A model generated the notes under the pieces. It was not told the origin of the DNA. It saw only the letters and a list, made by a program, of their open reading frames with translations, and ran no database searches. Both the position numbers and the translations under genes were made by a program. A stretch of DNA of 64,000 nt from Chryseotalea sanaruensis (GTDB lineage: Bacteria > Bacteroidota > Bacteroidia > Cytophagales > Cyclobacteriaceae), in the NCBI RefSeq assembly GCF_003990915.1, contig NZ_BHXQ01000003.1:434001-498000 (forward strand), written 5' to 3'. Shown piece by piece: positions 9,353 to 18,510 of the stretch; positions within the stretch are counted from its first letter, which is position 1; every line of letters begins with the position of its first letter.

Positions 9353-9859
9353 TCAATTACTATACAAGTCAATTTTTTCATTTGTTGTGGGTGAGGTTAT
9401 CTTCTCCTTAAATGACAGTCCCAATTTCTTTAAAAGCTTAACAGAACGATCATTATCACTCTGCACGATAGCGCAAAGTTTTTTTACATGCCAATGTACT
9501 TCCGCATATTGCTTAAGTGCCATCGCTATCTCCAAAGCATACCCCTTTCCCATAAACTCTGACAAAAATGCAAAACCAATGTCCGGATGTTCCAAGTATT
9601 CTCTTTTAAGCAATCCACACATACCAACCGACTTATTACTATTCTTTAGCACAACCAATGAAAGTCCGTAGCCTAGCTCCACATAACTTTTTAAAGGACC
9701 GTTCTTTAAATACTCTTCTGCCTTTTTTATATCACTTACATTTCTATCACCTATATACTGCAACCAACCTGGACTATTTAACAATTCAACAATAAATGGA
9801 GCATCAGACAAGTGAAGTTCTTTGAGGTATAGTCTTTCCGTTTCGATTATGTACTTCAT
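9353..9859 (-). CDS. GNAT-family N-acetyltransferase (RimJ/RimL-like)
   Basis: This 168-residue protein begins IETERLYLKELHLSDAPFIVELLNSPGWLQYIGDR, the hallmark start of the RimJ/RimL (Acetyltransf_3) group. The acetyl-CoA loop is partly visible as FLSEFMGKGYALEIAMALKQYA, and the motif-B region as SDNDRSVKLLKKLGLSFKEK. Family members acetylate N-terminal amines of ribosomal proteins or small molecules. The gene is monocistronic and followed by a terminator-like hairpin. The start ATG at 9859 gives the expected N-terminus. Confidence 0.85.
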   Translation of the reverse strand: MKYIIETERLYLKELHLSDAPFIVELLNSPGWLQYIGDRNVSDIKKAEEYLKNGPLKSYVELGYGLSLVVLKNSNKSVGMCGLLKREYLEHPDIGFAFLSEFMGKGYALEIAMALKQYAEVHWHVKKLCAIVQSDNDRSVKLLKKLGLSFKEKITSPTTNEKIDLYSN

Positions 9860-10047
9860 GATGCAAGTCTAGAAAATGTATACTTATAACCTAATGGTTT
9901 TCAAACAAAAAGTAATTACAAGATAAAATCTTATCGTACTTCCATACTCTATCTTCATTAATACTCATCGATCCAGATTTGAAAGATTGACGCAATTACA
10001 CCTGTAAAATGTCATGAATGCACTACAGAAAGAACTGTTAAGTATCT

Positions 10048-10062
10048 GACCTTTGTAAGGTC
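10048..10062. promoter_or_regulatory. Short palindrome upstream of the DoxX-like gene
   Basis: GACCTT-TGT-AAGGTC is a perfect inverted repeat with 6-bp arms. It overlaps GACCTTTG, one base off the Bacteroidota -7 element TAnnTTTG. The ATG lies 20 bases downstream, so this could be an operator at the promoter. This is inference from position and symmetry only. Confidence 0.4.
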
Positions 10063-10081
10063 TTAATTAAATAATATAAAT

Positions 10082-10477
10082 ATGAAAACGGAAAACTTAC
10101 CATCAAGAAAAGCTCACCGAATAGGTTGGGGCTTAAGCGGATTTGCCATACTCTTTCTTGTGTTCGACATTGTTGGAAAATTTTTAAAACCTGAAGCGGT
10201 TATTAAAGGAACTGTAGAACTGGGTTATCCTGAAACGATTATTGGTAGTCTTGGTGTTATACTTCTAGTTTGCACACTACTTTATACCATCCCACGGACT
10301 TCATTCTTTGGCGCTTTACTTTTAACAGGATATTTAGGAGGTGCCATTGCCACACATGTTCGTATTGGTAATCCACTTTTTAGTCATGTGCTTTTCCCTA
10401 TTTATGTGGCCCTCTTCATCTGGATAGGTTTATACTTGCGCAGTGCAAAACTGAGAGATCTCGTTGCTTTGAAATAA
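10082..10477 (+). CDS. DoxX-like family membrane protein
   Basis: The protein has 131 residues and four hydrophobic segments. It matches the DoxX-like pattern: RIGWGLSGFAILFLVFDIVGK in the first helix, then a helix ending LYTIPRTSFFGALLLTGYLGGAIATHVRIGNPLFSHVLFPIYVALFIWIGLYLR. These short membrane proteins are often induced by stress regulators. Function is not established for this subgroup. A perfect 15-base palindrome lies just upstream. It is convergent with mdh and shares a bidirectional terminator with it. Confidence 0.8.
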   Translation: MKTENLPSRKAHRIGWGLSGFAILFLVFDIVGKFLKPEAVIKGTVELGYPETIIGSLGVILLVCTLLYTIPRTSFFGALLLTGYLGGAIATHVRIGNPLFSHVLFPIYVALFIWIGLYLRSAKLRDLVALK

Positions 10478-10534
10478 TCATGAGGTGTTAAGGACACATC
10501 TGAATAAGATCATTTCAAATTTCAAATTAATAAA

Positions 10535-10570
10535 AAATGCCGCCCTGAAAATCAAAGCGGCATTTCCTAT
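10535..10570. terminator. Bidirectional terminator between the DoxX-like gene and mdh
   Basis: AAATGCCGC at 10535-10543 pairs perfectly with GCGGCATTT at 10557-10565 and is flanked by A- and T-rich sequence. It sits between two convergent genes. An AT heptamer repeat (10511-10528) lies just before it. Confidence 0.7.
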
Positions 10571-10588
10571 TTCATAAAAAAATCAGAA

Positions 10589-11518
10589 TTACCCCAACTT
10601 ATCCAATACATCCATTACTTCGCGCACAGCCTTGCGGCTTGCTTCCATCAATACCTTTTCATCAGCATTCAAGTCTAACTCAATTACTTTTTCTACACCG
10701 TTTTTGCCCAATACAACAGGCACACCAAGGTAGCAATCGTTAATACCGTATTCACCCTCCAGTTTGATACAAACAGGGAAAATTCTACGCTGATCTTTCA
10801 CAATAGCTTCAACCATTTGTGCTGCAGCAGAACCTGGTGCATACCAAGCTGAAGTACCCATCAACTTCACCAATTCACCACCACCAACTTTAGTTCTTTC
10901 TAAAATTGCGTTCAACTTGTCTTTATCAATCAACTCAGTTACTGGTATACCAGCTACTGTTGTGTAACGTGGTAGCGGAACCATAGTATCACCATGGCCA
11001 CCCAATAACATTGCTTGTATATCTTTTGGCGAAATGTTTAATGCTTCTGCCAAGAATGCGCGGTAACGGGCAGTATCTAAAATACCAGCCATACCCATTA
11101 CGCGTGTGCGTGGCATTTTTGAAGTTAAGTGTGCCTGATACGTCATTACATCCAATGGGTTTGAAACCACAATGATGATGGCATTAGGAGAATACTTAAC
11201 TACATTTTCAGTCACAGATTTAACAATACCAGCGTTAGTATTAATCAAATCATCGCGGCTCATTCCTGGTTTACGTGGCAAACCAGAAGTGATCACTACT
11301 ACATCAGAATTAGCCGACTTCGAATAGTCATTGGTTGTACCAATGGTACGAGAATCGTAAAGATCGATGGGTGCTTTTTGCCAGATATCAAGCGCCTTCC
11401 CTTCGGCAAAGCCTTCTTTAATATCGACAAGCACAATTTCGTTTGCTACCTCGCGGTAGGCCAACACATCCGCGCAGGTTGCGCCAACATTACCAGCGCC
11501 AACGACAGTTATTTTCAT
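10589..11518 (-). CDS. mdh: Malate dehydrogenase
   Basis: This 309-residue protein of the LDH-like MDH group interconverts malate and oxaloacetate with NAD in the TCA cycle. The Rossmann dinucleotide loop is GAGNVG at residues 7-12. The substrate arginines are in PRKPGMSR (Arg82, Arg88); an Arg in this position, rather than Gln, indicates malate rather than lactate. LDTARYR and the catalytic GGHGDTM (His175) are intact. Length fits the family. It appears monocistronic, with a terminator after it. Confidence in function is high. Confidence 0.97.
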   Translation of the reverse strand: MKITVVGAGNVGATCADVLAYREVANEIVLVDIKEGFAEGKALDIWQKAPIDLYDSRTIGTTNDYSKSANSDVVVITSGLPRKPGMSRDDLINTNAGIVKSVTENVVKYSPNAIIIVVSNPLDVMTYQAHLTSKMPRTRVMGMAGILDTARYRAFLAEALNISPKDIQAMLLGGHGDTMVPLPRYTTVAGIPVTELIDKDKLNAILERTKVGGGELVKLMGTSAWYAPGSAAAQMVEAIVKDQRRIFPVCIKLEGEYGINDCYLGVPVVLGKNGVEKVIELDLNADEKVLMEASRKAVREVMDVLDKLG

Positions 11519-11639
11519 ATTGATTTTAGATTAAGTTATTGAAAGTCAAAACATTAGACTGCATTTGAACGAGTCTTTCTACGATTTTGTCCCAATGAGC
11601 GCGTGAATTTATCAATGGATTGCTCAAAGAAAAAGGATA

Positions 11640-12965
11640 TTAAGTAAAATATGGATTTAAGGTTAAAATGAGTGTCTCTTTGGTATTTTCGCTAAGCTTG
11701 AATCGTTCATCAAGTCTGTGGCCTACAACCCAAATAATCTCTTCACCGGATGTTAATACGGTGACTTTCGTCTTATCCACTAGTGAAACCTTGTTATCGA
11801 TAAGCAAGTCGCTCACCTTTTTACTCCCTTTCATACCTAAAGGATAGAAAGTATCCCCTGCTTGCCATTGTCTCCATTTTAAAGGGAATTGTAGCCTGGC
11901 AAAGTCTAACATAGCCACATTAAGATCATTGATAGGTACCTGTTTTGTCCCAACCCTAATCTTCAAATGCCAATTGCCTAAAAAAGCATCCGTCTGATCC
12001 CTTTCAATTAGAACAGCATCCAGTTCATCAACTTGCTTACTAATAAGCAACTTGCTTCTATCAACAATCATTTGATAACTGTTCGACAGAAATCTTTTAC
12101 CTGATTGCTCATGAAGAGCCTGTAGCACCTCCTCGCAGACATCAAAATTAAATCCGAAAGGCTCAGCTACTTTATATAAGATGATAGCAGCTGCATCTAT
12201 TTCATTAAAACCCTTTTTGTCAATATTTACTACATCGTTTTGAATTGAAACGAATTGATTTTTCCATTGCTGCAAAGCATGATTTAAAAATGATAACTCA
12301 CCTTGTAATTTACGTTGGCCGCGCATGAAAGAAGATTCCAAAGAAGGATTAAGCTCCTTTAGCTTTGGAATAATCTGATGACGGATAAAATTCCTTTTAT
12401 ACACATCACTATCATTACTGCTATCCTCACGCCAAATCACAGAATTCTCTTTCGCAAAGTCTTCCAACTCCTTTCGTCTGGCAAATAATAAAGGTCTGAT
12501 GATTTTTCCGTGCTGCGCGGCAATGCCACAAAGACCCGCAAGAGAGGCTGCGTTTGTCCAATTAAACACAGCCGTTTCTATAGAATCATTCAGGTGGTGG
12601 GCAGTAGCAATCCACTCATAATTATGCTCTTCAGCAAGACTTTCAAACCACTTATAGCGCAACTCACGGGCAGCCATTTGTACAGAAATACCCTTCTCAT
12701 TTGCATAGTCTTTTGTGAAGAAATGGGTTGTAAAAAAGGGTATATTTTTCTGCTGACAAACATTTTTAACCAGCGCTTCATCACCATCAGATTCCTCTCC
12801 CCGCAATTCAAAATTAACGTGTGCAATGCCGACACTAAAACCGCTTTGGTGGAAAAGCTCAAGCATAACCATAGAATCCAAACCACCACTGACTGCCAGT
12901 AATACTTTGGCAGGAGCTTGGATATTGTGTTTATCGGAAAGGTGGCTTATAAATTGCTTTAACAC
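11640..12965 (-). CDS. tilS: tRNA(Ile)-lysidine synthase
   Basis: The 441-residue protein modifies C34 of tRNA-Ile(CAU) to lysidine using ATP and lysine, changing its specificity from Met to Ile. The N-terminal PP-loop ATP-binding motif SGGLDS is at residues 26-31. HVNFELRG and TAHHLNDSIETAVFN are conserved TilS segments of the catalytic core. RPLLFARRKELEDFAKEN and RNFIRHQIIPKL follow, and the C-terminal domain includes WRQWQAGDTFYPLGMKGSKKVSDLLIDNK. All are standard. The gene diverges from the OstA-like gene, with only 49 bases between the starts. Confidence 0.96.
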   Translation of the reverse strand: MLKQFISHLSDKHNIQAPAKVLLAVSGGLDSMVMLELFHQSGFSVGIAHVNFELRGEESDGDEALVKNVCQQKNIPFFTTHFFTKDYANEKGISVQMAARELRYKWFESLAEEHNYEWIATAHHLNDSIETAVFNWTNAASLAGLCGIAAQHGKIIRPLLFARRKELEDFAKENSVIWREDSSNDSDVYKRNFIRHQIIPKLKELNPSLESSFMRGQRKLQGELSFLNHALQQWKNQFVSIQNDVVNIDKKGFNEIDAAAIILYKVAEPFGFNFDVCEEVLQALHEQSGKRFLSNSYQMIVDRSKLLISKQVDELDAVLIERDQTDAFLGNWHLKIRVGTKQVPINDLNVAMLDFARLQFPLKWRQWQAGDTFYPLGMKGSKKVSDLLIDNKVSLVDKTKVTVLTSGEEIIWVVGHRLDERFKLSENTKETLILTLNPYFT

Positions 12966-13014
12966 GACTGCAAATTACAACCTTAACAATTTACATTGTA
13001 GCTTGCAGCAAAAT

Positions 13015-14592
13015 ATGAATGCAGTTAGATCACAACTTCTCAGATTTGCGTCCTGGCCAAGTCTTTCAAGCACATTTGGGGCAATTATTTTATTCATTTT
13101 TATCCTTGGTAACACAAACCAGGCATTCGCTCAAAGGAAAAAGGGCTCCTCAAAGGTCGACATTAAAAATTCAGATAGAATAAAAGGTGGTCAGACAGCT
13201 ACTGGTGAAAAATTTAGGAGATTTATTGGTAATGTTATTTTAGCCCAAAACACCACAACCATTTATTGCGACTCAGCCCACTTGTTTGACAAAACAAATA
13301 TTGTAGAAGCCTTTGGTAAGATAAGAATTACTGAAGGAGATTCTGTAACCGTTACCGGTAAGTCACTTATTTATGAAGGCGATAAGCGTTTAGCTAAACT
13401 CCGTGGAAACGTTGTGTTCACCAAGTTGGCGACCGCTACACTCTATACCGATTTTCTTGATTATGATCGTACAAAAAACACAGCCTATTATTTTAATAAC
13501 GGCAAACTGGTGGATAGTACCAATGTGCTTACCAGCAACAAAGGCTATTATAATGTAAACAGTAACCTTTCTTCTTTTAAAAAATTGGTGGTGGTAACCA
13601 ACCCTGACTATACCATGAGTGCCGATAGCTTACAGTATAATTCAGCAACCAAAATAATTTACTTCGTCACGCCCACCACTGTTATAGATAAAGACAGTGC
13701 AACCTTTGTTTATGATAAAGGAAGTTACAACACTCTTCAGAAAAAATCCGATCTACAGCAAGGTGTCGGTGAAAACGAGGACTATACCATTTCCGGAAAA
13801 AGTTATAGCCTGGATGATCTGAATAAAATTTACAGAATAAGGGGTGATGTTGTGATGACTTCCAAAGAAAACAGCCTCATTATTTATGGACAGGCTTCTG
13901 ATGCGTACAAGCTAAAGAATATTTCCAAAGTGTATGATCGCGCTTACATGGCTAAAATTACCGATGAGGGCGATACGCTTTTCATGACAGCCGATACCCT
14001 TGTATCTATAGATAGCGAAGACGCTACTAAAAAAAGAATTCTTGCCTACAACAATGTCCGCATTTTCAAAAATGATCTTCAGGGCATAGCTGATTCAGTT
14101 GAGTACCGTGTTGCTGACTCCACCATTATCTTCTATAAGAAACCTGTATTGTGGACAACCGAAAATCAATTATCTGCCGATTCTATCAGCATGCTAATTT
14201 CCAATAATACAATTAGTAAAATCTTCCTTAACACAAATGCTTTTGTGATATCCGAAGACACCATTCTGCATGACTTCAATCAGATTAAAGGAAAAAAGAT
14301 GATTGCCGATTTTCAAGATCAGAAACTGCATCGTGTTTATGTAAATGGTAATGCCGAGAATATCTATTTCGCACTCGATGAGAAAGATAATTCTATGATG
14401 GGTATGAATAAAATCATTTGTAGTCGTATTCTCATCCGCTTTAAAGATGGCAAAGTAGACACCTTTAGCTCTTATGTAAAACCCGAAGCACAGTTCATTC
14501 CTCCTCACGAATTGTTAGATGGTGACAAACGCTTGCGCGGATTTCTCTGGCAAATCGAAAAGCGACCGCTTAAAAAGGACGTGATTCGCTAA
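13015..14592 (+). CDS. OstA/LptA-like periplasmic protein (LPS transport family)
   Basis: The frame is open from 12826, but that part overlaps tilS antisense. The ATG at 13015 (525 residues) starts a protein with a hydrophobic signal segment (AIILFIFILGNTNQAFA). Many short repeats of the OstA beta-jellyroll follow: FRRFIGNVILAQNTTTIYCDSAHLFDKTNIVEAFGKIRI, then LAKLRGNVVFTKLATATLYTDFLDYD. This is the signature of LptA/LptD-N domains, which bridge lipopolysaccharide across the periplasm. Bacteroidota carry long OstA-like proteins of this kind. Whether it is the main LptA is not shown. A terminator follows it. Confidence 0.85.
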   Translation: MNAVRSQLLRFASWPSLSSTFGAIILFIFILGNTNQAFAQRKKGSSKVDIKNSDRIKGGQTATGEKFRRFIGNVILAQNTTTIYCDSAHLFDKTNIVEAFGKIRITEGDSVTVTGKSLIYEGDKRLAKLRGNVVFTKLATATLYTDFLDYDRTKNTAYYFNNGKLVDSTNVLTSNKGYYNVNSNLSSFKKLVVVTNPDYTMSADSLQYNSATKIIYFVTPTTVIDKDSATFVYDKGSYNTLQKKSDLQQGVGENEDYTISGKSYSLDDLNKIYRIRGDVVMTSKENSLIIYGQASDAYKLKNISKVYDRAYMAKITDEGDTLFMTADTLVSIDSEDATKKRILAYNNVRIFKNDLQGIADSVEYRVADSTIIFYKKPVLWTTENQLSADSISMLISNNTISKIFLNTNAFVISEDTILHDFNQIKGKKMIADFQDQKLHRVYVNGNAENIYFALDEKDNSMMGMNKIICSRILIRFKDGKVDTFSSYVKPEAQFIPPHELLDGDKRLRGFLWQIEKRPLKKDVIR

Positions 14593-14597
14593 TCAAT

Positions 14598-14636
14598 TAA
14601 AAGCAACATACCCCCGGTTGCGGGTGCTTTTTGTTT
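14598..14636 (+). terminator. Intrinsic terminator after the OstA-like gene
   Basis: A stem formed by AAGCA/TGCTT and ACCC/GGGT arms around 14601-14629, closed by a short loop, is followed by a T-rich tract. It lies right after the stop at 14592 and before the M20 peptidase gene. Confidence 0.6.
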
Positions 14637-14680
14637 CAGGGATGATTAACTTTATCTTACAAGCACACAAGCCTTGAACC

Positions 14681-16189
14681 ATGAAGCAAACTATTTTTTT
14701 TACATCATTATTATTGCTGGCTATATCAGTTACAGCTCAGGAAAACCCTTTAGATAAACTGGCGAAAAAAAATGCATTAGCATCTTTACCAGAATTTTAT
14801 GATTTACTCAGCTTGCCGAACGTAGCCAGCCAACACCAGGACATAGAAAAAAATATAATGTGGTGCGAAAGTGCTTTTGCTAAAAGAGGTTTTACAAGCC
14901 AAAGACTTAATACTGCAACGGTTCCCTTATTGTTAGCAGAACGGAAGGTAAAAAAAGCCACCAAAACAGTACTTATCTATTTACAAATTGATGGCCAGCC
15001 AGTAAACCCTGCGTTGTGGGATCAGGAAAGTCCATGGAAACCCGTATTAAAAGAACAGGATAATCAAGGCAAGTGGAATATAATAAACGATGATAAACTT
15101 AAAGGTGACATCAATAGAGACTGGCGGATTTTTGCACGCTCCACTTCCGATGCCAAAGGTCCTGCAGCTGCTTTTCTAGCCTCATTAGACGCCTTAAAAG
15201 AATTGAAGAAAGAGCCGAATTATAACATCAAAGTCATTATGGACTTTGAAGAAGAATTAGGTTCCCCTCGCCTGCCTGCCGCAGTTACTACTTACAAAAA
15301 TGAATTAAGTGCTGACTGGTTTATTATTTTTGATGGCCCACGTCATGTAAGCAATCAGCCCACACTCACCTTTGGTGCCCGAGGTATTTGCGAGATTACC
15401 TTAACCACCTTTGGCCCTCGAGCGCATATGCACAGTGGTAATTATGGCAATTACGCACCAAACCCTGCCTTGCGTTTATCGCAGCTATTGGCCTCTATGA
15501 AAGACGATGAAGGCAGAGTAACCATACCTGGTTTTTACGATGGTATTGTATTAACAGATGAAGAGAAACGCGTACTAAAACTAGTCCCTGATAACGAAGA
15601 AGAGCTGAAGCATTTTTTGGGTATCGCAGAACCCGACCAAGTGGCACCAACCTTTCAGGAAGCCATGCAATACCCAACATTAAATATCCGTGGTCTGGAT
15701 GCACTTTACATTGGTGAGAAAGCACGAACATTAATACCTGCCTGGGCAACGGCTGAAATCGATATTCGCTTAGTGCCCTCAAGTAATCCAGATCGATTAA
15801 TTGAATTAGTTCGTCAGCATGTTATAAGCAAAGGCTACCACGTAGTAGCTACTGAACCTACAGAAGAGGAGCGCATGAAATATCCCAAAATTGCAGCTAT
15901 ACAATCCTCCATTTCTTATGGCGCCTTTCAAACATCATTTAATTCAGCACTTGGCTTGTGGTTAGATAAGGCTATGAAAAATGCTTTTCAAAAGGAACCG
16001 ATAAAAATTAGAACTGCAGGTGGCTCCATCCCCATTTCACCTTTTGTAGTGACGCTGGGTATTCCTGCAGTAGCGGTACCTACCGTAAATGCCGATAATA
16101 ATCAGCATGCAGAGAATGAAAATATCCGGCTGGGCAATTACATCGATGCCGTAAAAACTTTTATCTGCATATTAACTGAGAAAATATAG
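14681..16189 (+). CDS. Exported M20-family peptidase homologue with an altered metal ligand
   Basis: A signal peptide (MKQTIFFTSLLLLAISVTAQ) precedes an M20/M25/M40 dipeptidase fold of 502 residues. Conserved metal-site segments are present: RSTSDAKGP (bridging Asp), MDFEEELGSP (Glu pair), FDGPRH (Asp) and NQHAENENIRLGNY (last His). The dimerisation-domain His is in MHSGNYGNYAPNP. The first ligand segment usually reads HxDxQPV; here it reads LQIDGQPV, with Gln102 where His is expected. Known family role: zinc-dependent hydrolysis of dipeptides or acyl-amino acids. Activity of this member is therefore uncertain. It is flanked by a terminator upstream. Confidence 0.85.
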   Translation: MKQTIFFTSLLLLAISVTAQENPLDKLAKKNALASLPEFYDLLSLPNVASQHQDIEKNIMWCESAFAKRGFTSQRLNTATVPLLLAERKVKKATKTVLIYLQIDGQPVNPALWDQESPWKPVLKEQDNQGKWNIINDDKLKGDINRDWRIFARSTSDAKGPAAAFLASLDALKELKKEPNYNIKVIMDFEEELGSPRLPAAVTTYKNELSADWFIIFDGPRHVSNQPTLTFGARGICEITLTTFGPRAHMHSGNYGNYAPNPALRLSQLLASMKDDEGRVTIPGFYDGIVLTDEEKRVLKLVPDNEEELKHFLGIAEPDQVAPTFQEAMQYPTLNIRGLDALYIGEKARTLIPAWATAEIDIRLVPSSNPDRLIELVRQHVISKGYHVVATEPTEEERMKYPKIAAIQSSISYGAFQTSFNSALGLWLDKAMKNAFQKEPIKIRTAGGSIPISPFVVTLGIPAVAVPTVNADNNQHAENENIRLGNYIDAVKTFICILTEKI

Positions 16190-16326
16190 TACTAAGTAAT
16201 TCTACCTAAAAGTGGGTAGGTTAAACGCTGACATTGTATCGTTATTGCCTTATTTTCAGAAAAACTTTACTTTTTTCTATGAAGTAAAATTAAAATAGGG
16301 TAAATTTCTTTCATCACTTAAACTGT

Positions 16327-17019
16327 ATGAAAGTATACCTCCTCCTTTTATCGGTACTACTTTCCTGGGCCAGCACCCAGGCGCAGCAGTTTGATGTAAA
16401 CCTCTCCACTGAAACACTTAAGGCTGGAATCGGTGAAACTGTACAAAGTGGTCTTCGCATACGCAATAACGATAACAAAGCACTCAATCTTATCATACGA
16501 AAATCTCAGTCGAACATGGGCAGTACGCAATTTGTACAAATTTGCCTTAATGGGAATTGTGCTGAAGAATTAAGTCTACGTTTGGAACCAGGCCAGAGTA
16601 CAAGCGATTTACTTATTACTTTTGATGCAGGCCTCGCAGCAGGAATTAGTTCTGCGCGCTATGTGGTTGTTAATAAAAACAACCAAAATGAAGCGGTTGA
16701 GTTTGATGTGAATTTTTCGGTAGAAGAATTTGCTGAGCGTAAATCTATTTACGACTCACATTTCATCACACTTACTGACGCCTATCCCAACCCGGCTGTC
16801 GAGTCAGCTCAGGTTGATTATAAAATCCATAAAACACTTCCTAGTTACAACATCATACTCCGCAACCTGCTTGGCAATGTGGTGGGCGATTACCGACTGC
16901 CTGCTTCAGAAACAAAACTTAAAATGCGTACTGATGATCTGAATGCCGGCATCTACTTTTTTACCCTATATGTGGATGGCGAAGGCGTGCTGACACGCAA
17001 AATCATGGTGAAAAAATAG
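16327..17019 (+). CDS. Secreted protein with type IX secretion C-terminal sorting domain
   Basis: A signal peptide (MKVYLLLLSVLLSWASTQA) leads into an Ig-like beta domain of about 110 residues with two cysteines (ICLNGNCAEEL). Residues about 150-230 form a T9SS type A sorting domain: LTDAYPNPAVESAQVDYKI, then LNAGIYFFTLYVDGEGVLTRKIMVKK. The YPNP start, GIYF motif and Lys-rich end are diagnostic. The protein should pass through the Sec pathway and then the type IX machine to the cell surface. Its own function is unknown. The T9SS apparatus itself is not in the window. Confidence 0.85.
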   Translation: MKVYLLLLSVLLSWASTQAQQFDVNLSTETLKAGIGETVQSGLRIRNNDNKALNLIIRKSQSNMGSTQFVQICLNGNCAEELSLRLEPGQSTSDLLITFDAGLAAGISSARYVVVNKNNQNEAVEFDVNFSVEEFAERKSIYDSHFITLTDAYPNPAVESAQVDYKIHKTLPSYNIILRNLLGNVVGDYRLPASETKLKMRTDDLNAGIYFFTLYVDGEGVLTRKIMVKK

Positions 17020-17148
17020 TCTTTATTGTTACCCACAGATCCACCTGCCGAGGGGCAGATTACACCACTTTTCATAGATGAATTACGCTCTTTACTTGTT
17101 AATCAGTAGCGTCTATTGCCTATAATCTTTTCTGATTTAATAATTTCT

Positions 17149-17220
17149 AGCTAATTCGTGTCTTTACCTAAAATTCGTCTGATTGCTGTTTGCTTCCGCT
17201 TTCAGCGGTCTGACGGATGG
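17149..17220. repeat. Dispersed palindromic repeat (CGTCTGACGGAT family), copy 1
   Basis: An imperfect inverted repeat spans 17174-17217. Its outer arms (16 bases) match at 12 positions, with a perfect inner stem CCGCT-TTC-AGCGG. The left flank, read in reverse, shares about 18 bases (ATTTTAGGTAAAGACACG) with the flank of the copy at 44899-44960. It lies in the 327-base gap between the T9SS protein and bamD; apart from the bamD promoter I see nothing else there. Confidence 0.65.
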
Positions 17221-17307
17221 GTTTTCTATCAAATCTCTACTGTTTTTGAAACTGGTAGTATTCCCAATTAATTTTATTCAAACCACACCATTTCTTCATA
17301 AATTCCG

Positions 17308-17339
17308 TTTTTGTCCTATCTGTAAGGATAGTATATTTG
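17308..17339 (+). promoter_or_regulatory. Bacteroidota-type promoter of bamD
   Basis: A TTTG at 17310-17313 is followed after 18 bases by TATATTTG at 17332-17339, a perfect match to the -7 consensus TAnnTTTG. The bamD ATG begins 8 bases after it, implying a very short leader. Confidence 0.7.
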
Positions 17340-17346
17340 CAAGCTT

Positions 17347-18159
17347 ATGCTAAAGGTATTTCAGGTAAAACTGTTTTTTTTGGTTCTTTTAGTCGCTTTC
17401 GGCTGTAGTAAATTCAGGAAAATCGAAAAAAGCGAGGATTGGCGCGTAAAATACGAGGCCGCTACCAGCTATTACGAAAAGAAAGATTACTACCGTGCTT
17501 CTGTGCTTTTTGATCAAGTGTTACCCATTGTTAGGGGTTTGCCTGAGGGTGAGCGTGTGCAATTCTACTTAGGATATTGCCAGTACTATGATAAAAACTA
17601 CCTTTTTGCAGCAGAATACTTCAAAACATTCTATGAAACGTATGGCAGAAGTGCCTCTGCTGAAGAAGCGCGTTACATGTATGCGTATTCTTTATACTTG
17701 TCATCTCCAGGCCCCAGCCTCGATCAGACTGAGAGCGTAAATGCTATGGCAGCGATGCAGGACTTCCTAAATCGCTTTCAAACAAGCACTTTCCGTGAAA
17801 AAGCAACGGAGGTAATTATGGCCATACAGGTAAAACTGGAGAAAAAGGGCTTTGAAAATGCCAAGCACTATTACAGGGTACGCCAATACAAGGCTGCTAT
17901 TACGTCTCTGGAAAATTTCACAAAAAATTTCCCAGATAGCAAATTCCTGGAAGAAGCACATTTCTTAGTTATTGATGCTGAATTTCAATTAGCTGAACAA
18001 AGTATCCTAAGCAAGCAAAAGGAGCGATACGAAAACGTAATAGAAGACTATAAAAATTTCATAGACAAGTATCCATCCAGCGAGCGCCTGCGTGAAGCTG
18101 AAAAAATGTATGCTGAAAGTCTTGAACAACTAAATCGATTAAAAAAAATTAACATCTAA
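17347..18159 (+). CDS. bamD: Outer membrane protein assembly factor BamD
   Basis: This 270-residue lipoprotein has its signal in LFFLVLLVAFGCSKF (lipobox cysteine at about residue 20). It consists of TPR-like helical repeats (YYEKKDYYRASVLFDQVLPIVRG; FYLGYCQYYDKNYLFAAEYFKTF; YRVRQYKAAITSLENFTKNFPDSKFLEEAHFL), which is the BamD/ComL layout. Known role: with BamA it inserts beta-barrel proteins into the outer membrane. The order bamD-rpoZ-coaBC-DUF4835 is widely conserved in Bacteroidota and supports the call. The rpoZ ATG follows after 4 bases, so they are co-transcribed. Confidence 0.93.
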   Translation: MLKVFQVKLFFLVLLVAFGCSKFRKIEKSEDWRVKYEAATSYYEKKDYYRASVLFDQVLPIVRGLPEGERVQFYLGYCQYYDKNYLFAAEYFKTFYETYGRSASAEEARYMYAYSLYLSSPGPSLDQTESVNAMAAMQDFLNRFQTSTFREKATEVIMAIQVKLEKKGFENAKHYYRVRQYKAAITSLENFTKNFPDSKFLEEAHFLVIDAEFQLAEQSILSKQKERYENVIEDYKNFIDKYPSSERLREAEKMYAESLEQLNRLKKINI

Positions 18160-18163
18160 TACT

Positions 18164-18487
18164 ATGGCTACAAATCCGTCTATCATTACCCGCGATATGG
18201 AAAAGCTGATCGAACCCACTAACAATGTGTACGAATCAGTGGTGATCATCTCAAAGCGTTCACGCCAGATTGCCAGCAACATTAAAGAAGAATTGAACAA
18301 CAAGTTAGCTGAGTTCGCTACTACAGTTGATAACCTTGAAGAGGTTTTCGAAAATCGTGAGCAGATCGAGATTTCAAAGTTTTATGAGCGTATGCCCAAA
18401 CCTACTTCTACTGCCATCGAAGAATTCTTTGAAGGTAAGTTAAATCACCGCATACGTGGTGAAGCTGAAGAGCGTTTGGATATTTAA
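18164..18487 (+). CDS. rpoZ: DNA-directed RNA polymerase omega subunit (Bacteroidota form)
   Basis: The 107-residue protein reads ITRDMEKLIEPTNNVYESVVIISKRSRQIASNIKEELNNKL. The segment YESVVIISKRSRQI corresponds to the conserved omega/Rpb6 core (YxxV...ARQI). It is longer than proteobacterial omega at the C-terminus, as in other Bacteroidota. Omega helps assemble and stabilise core RNA polymerase. It is second in the bamD operon and ends at an intrinsic terminator. Confidence 0.88.
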   Translation: MATNPSIITRDMEKLIEPTNNVYESVVIISKRSRQIASNIKEELNNKLAEFATTVDNLEEVFENREQIEISKFYERMPKPTSTAIEEFFEGKLNHRIRGEAEERLDI

Positions 18488-18510
18488 TCTTACATATGCT
18501 ATAAAGCAGA

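Noticed and set aside
12826..13014. Upstream extension of the OstA-like frame
   Set aside because: It lies antisense to tilS, and the signal peptide begins at the ATG at 13015.
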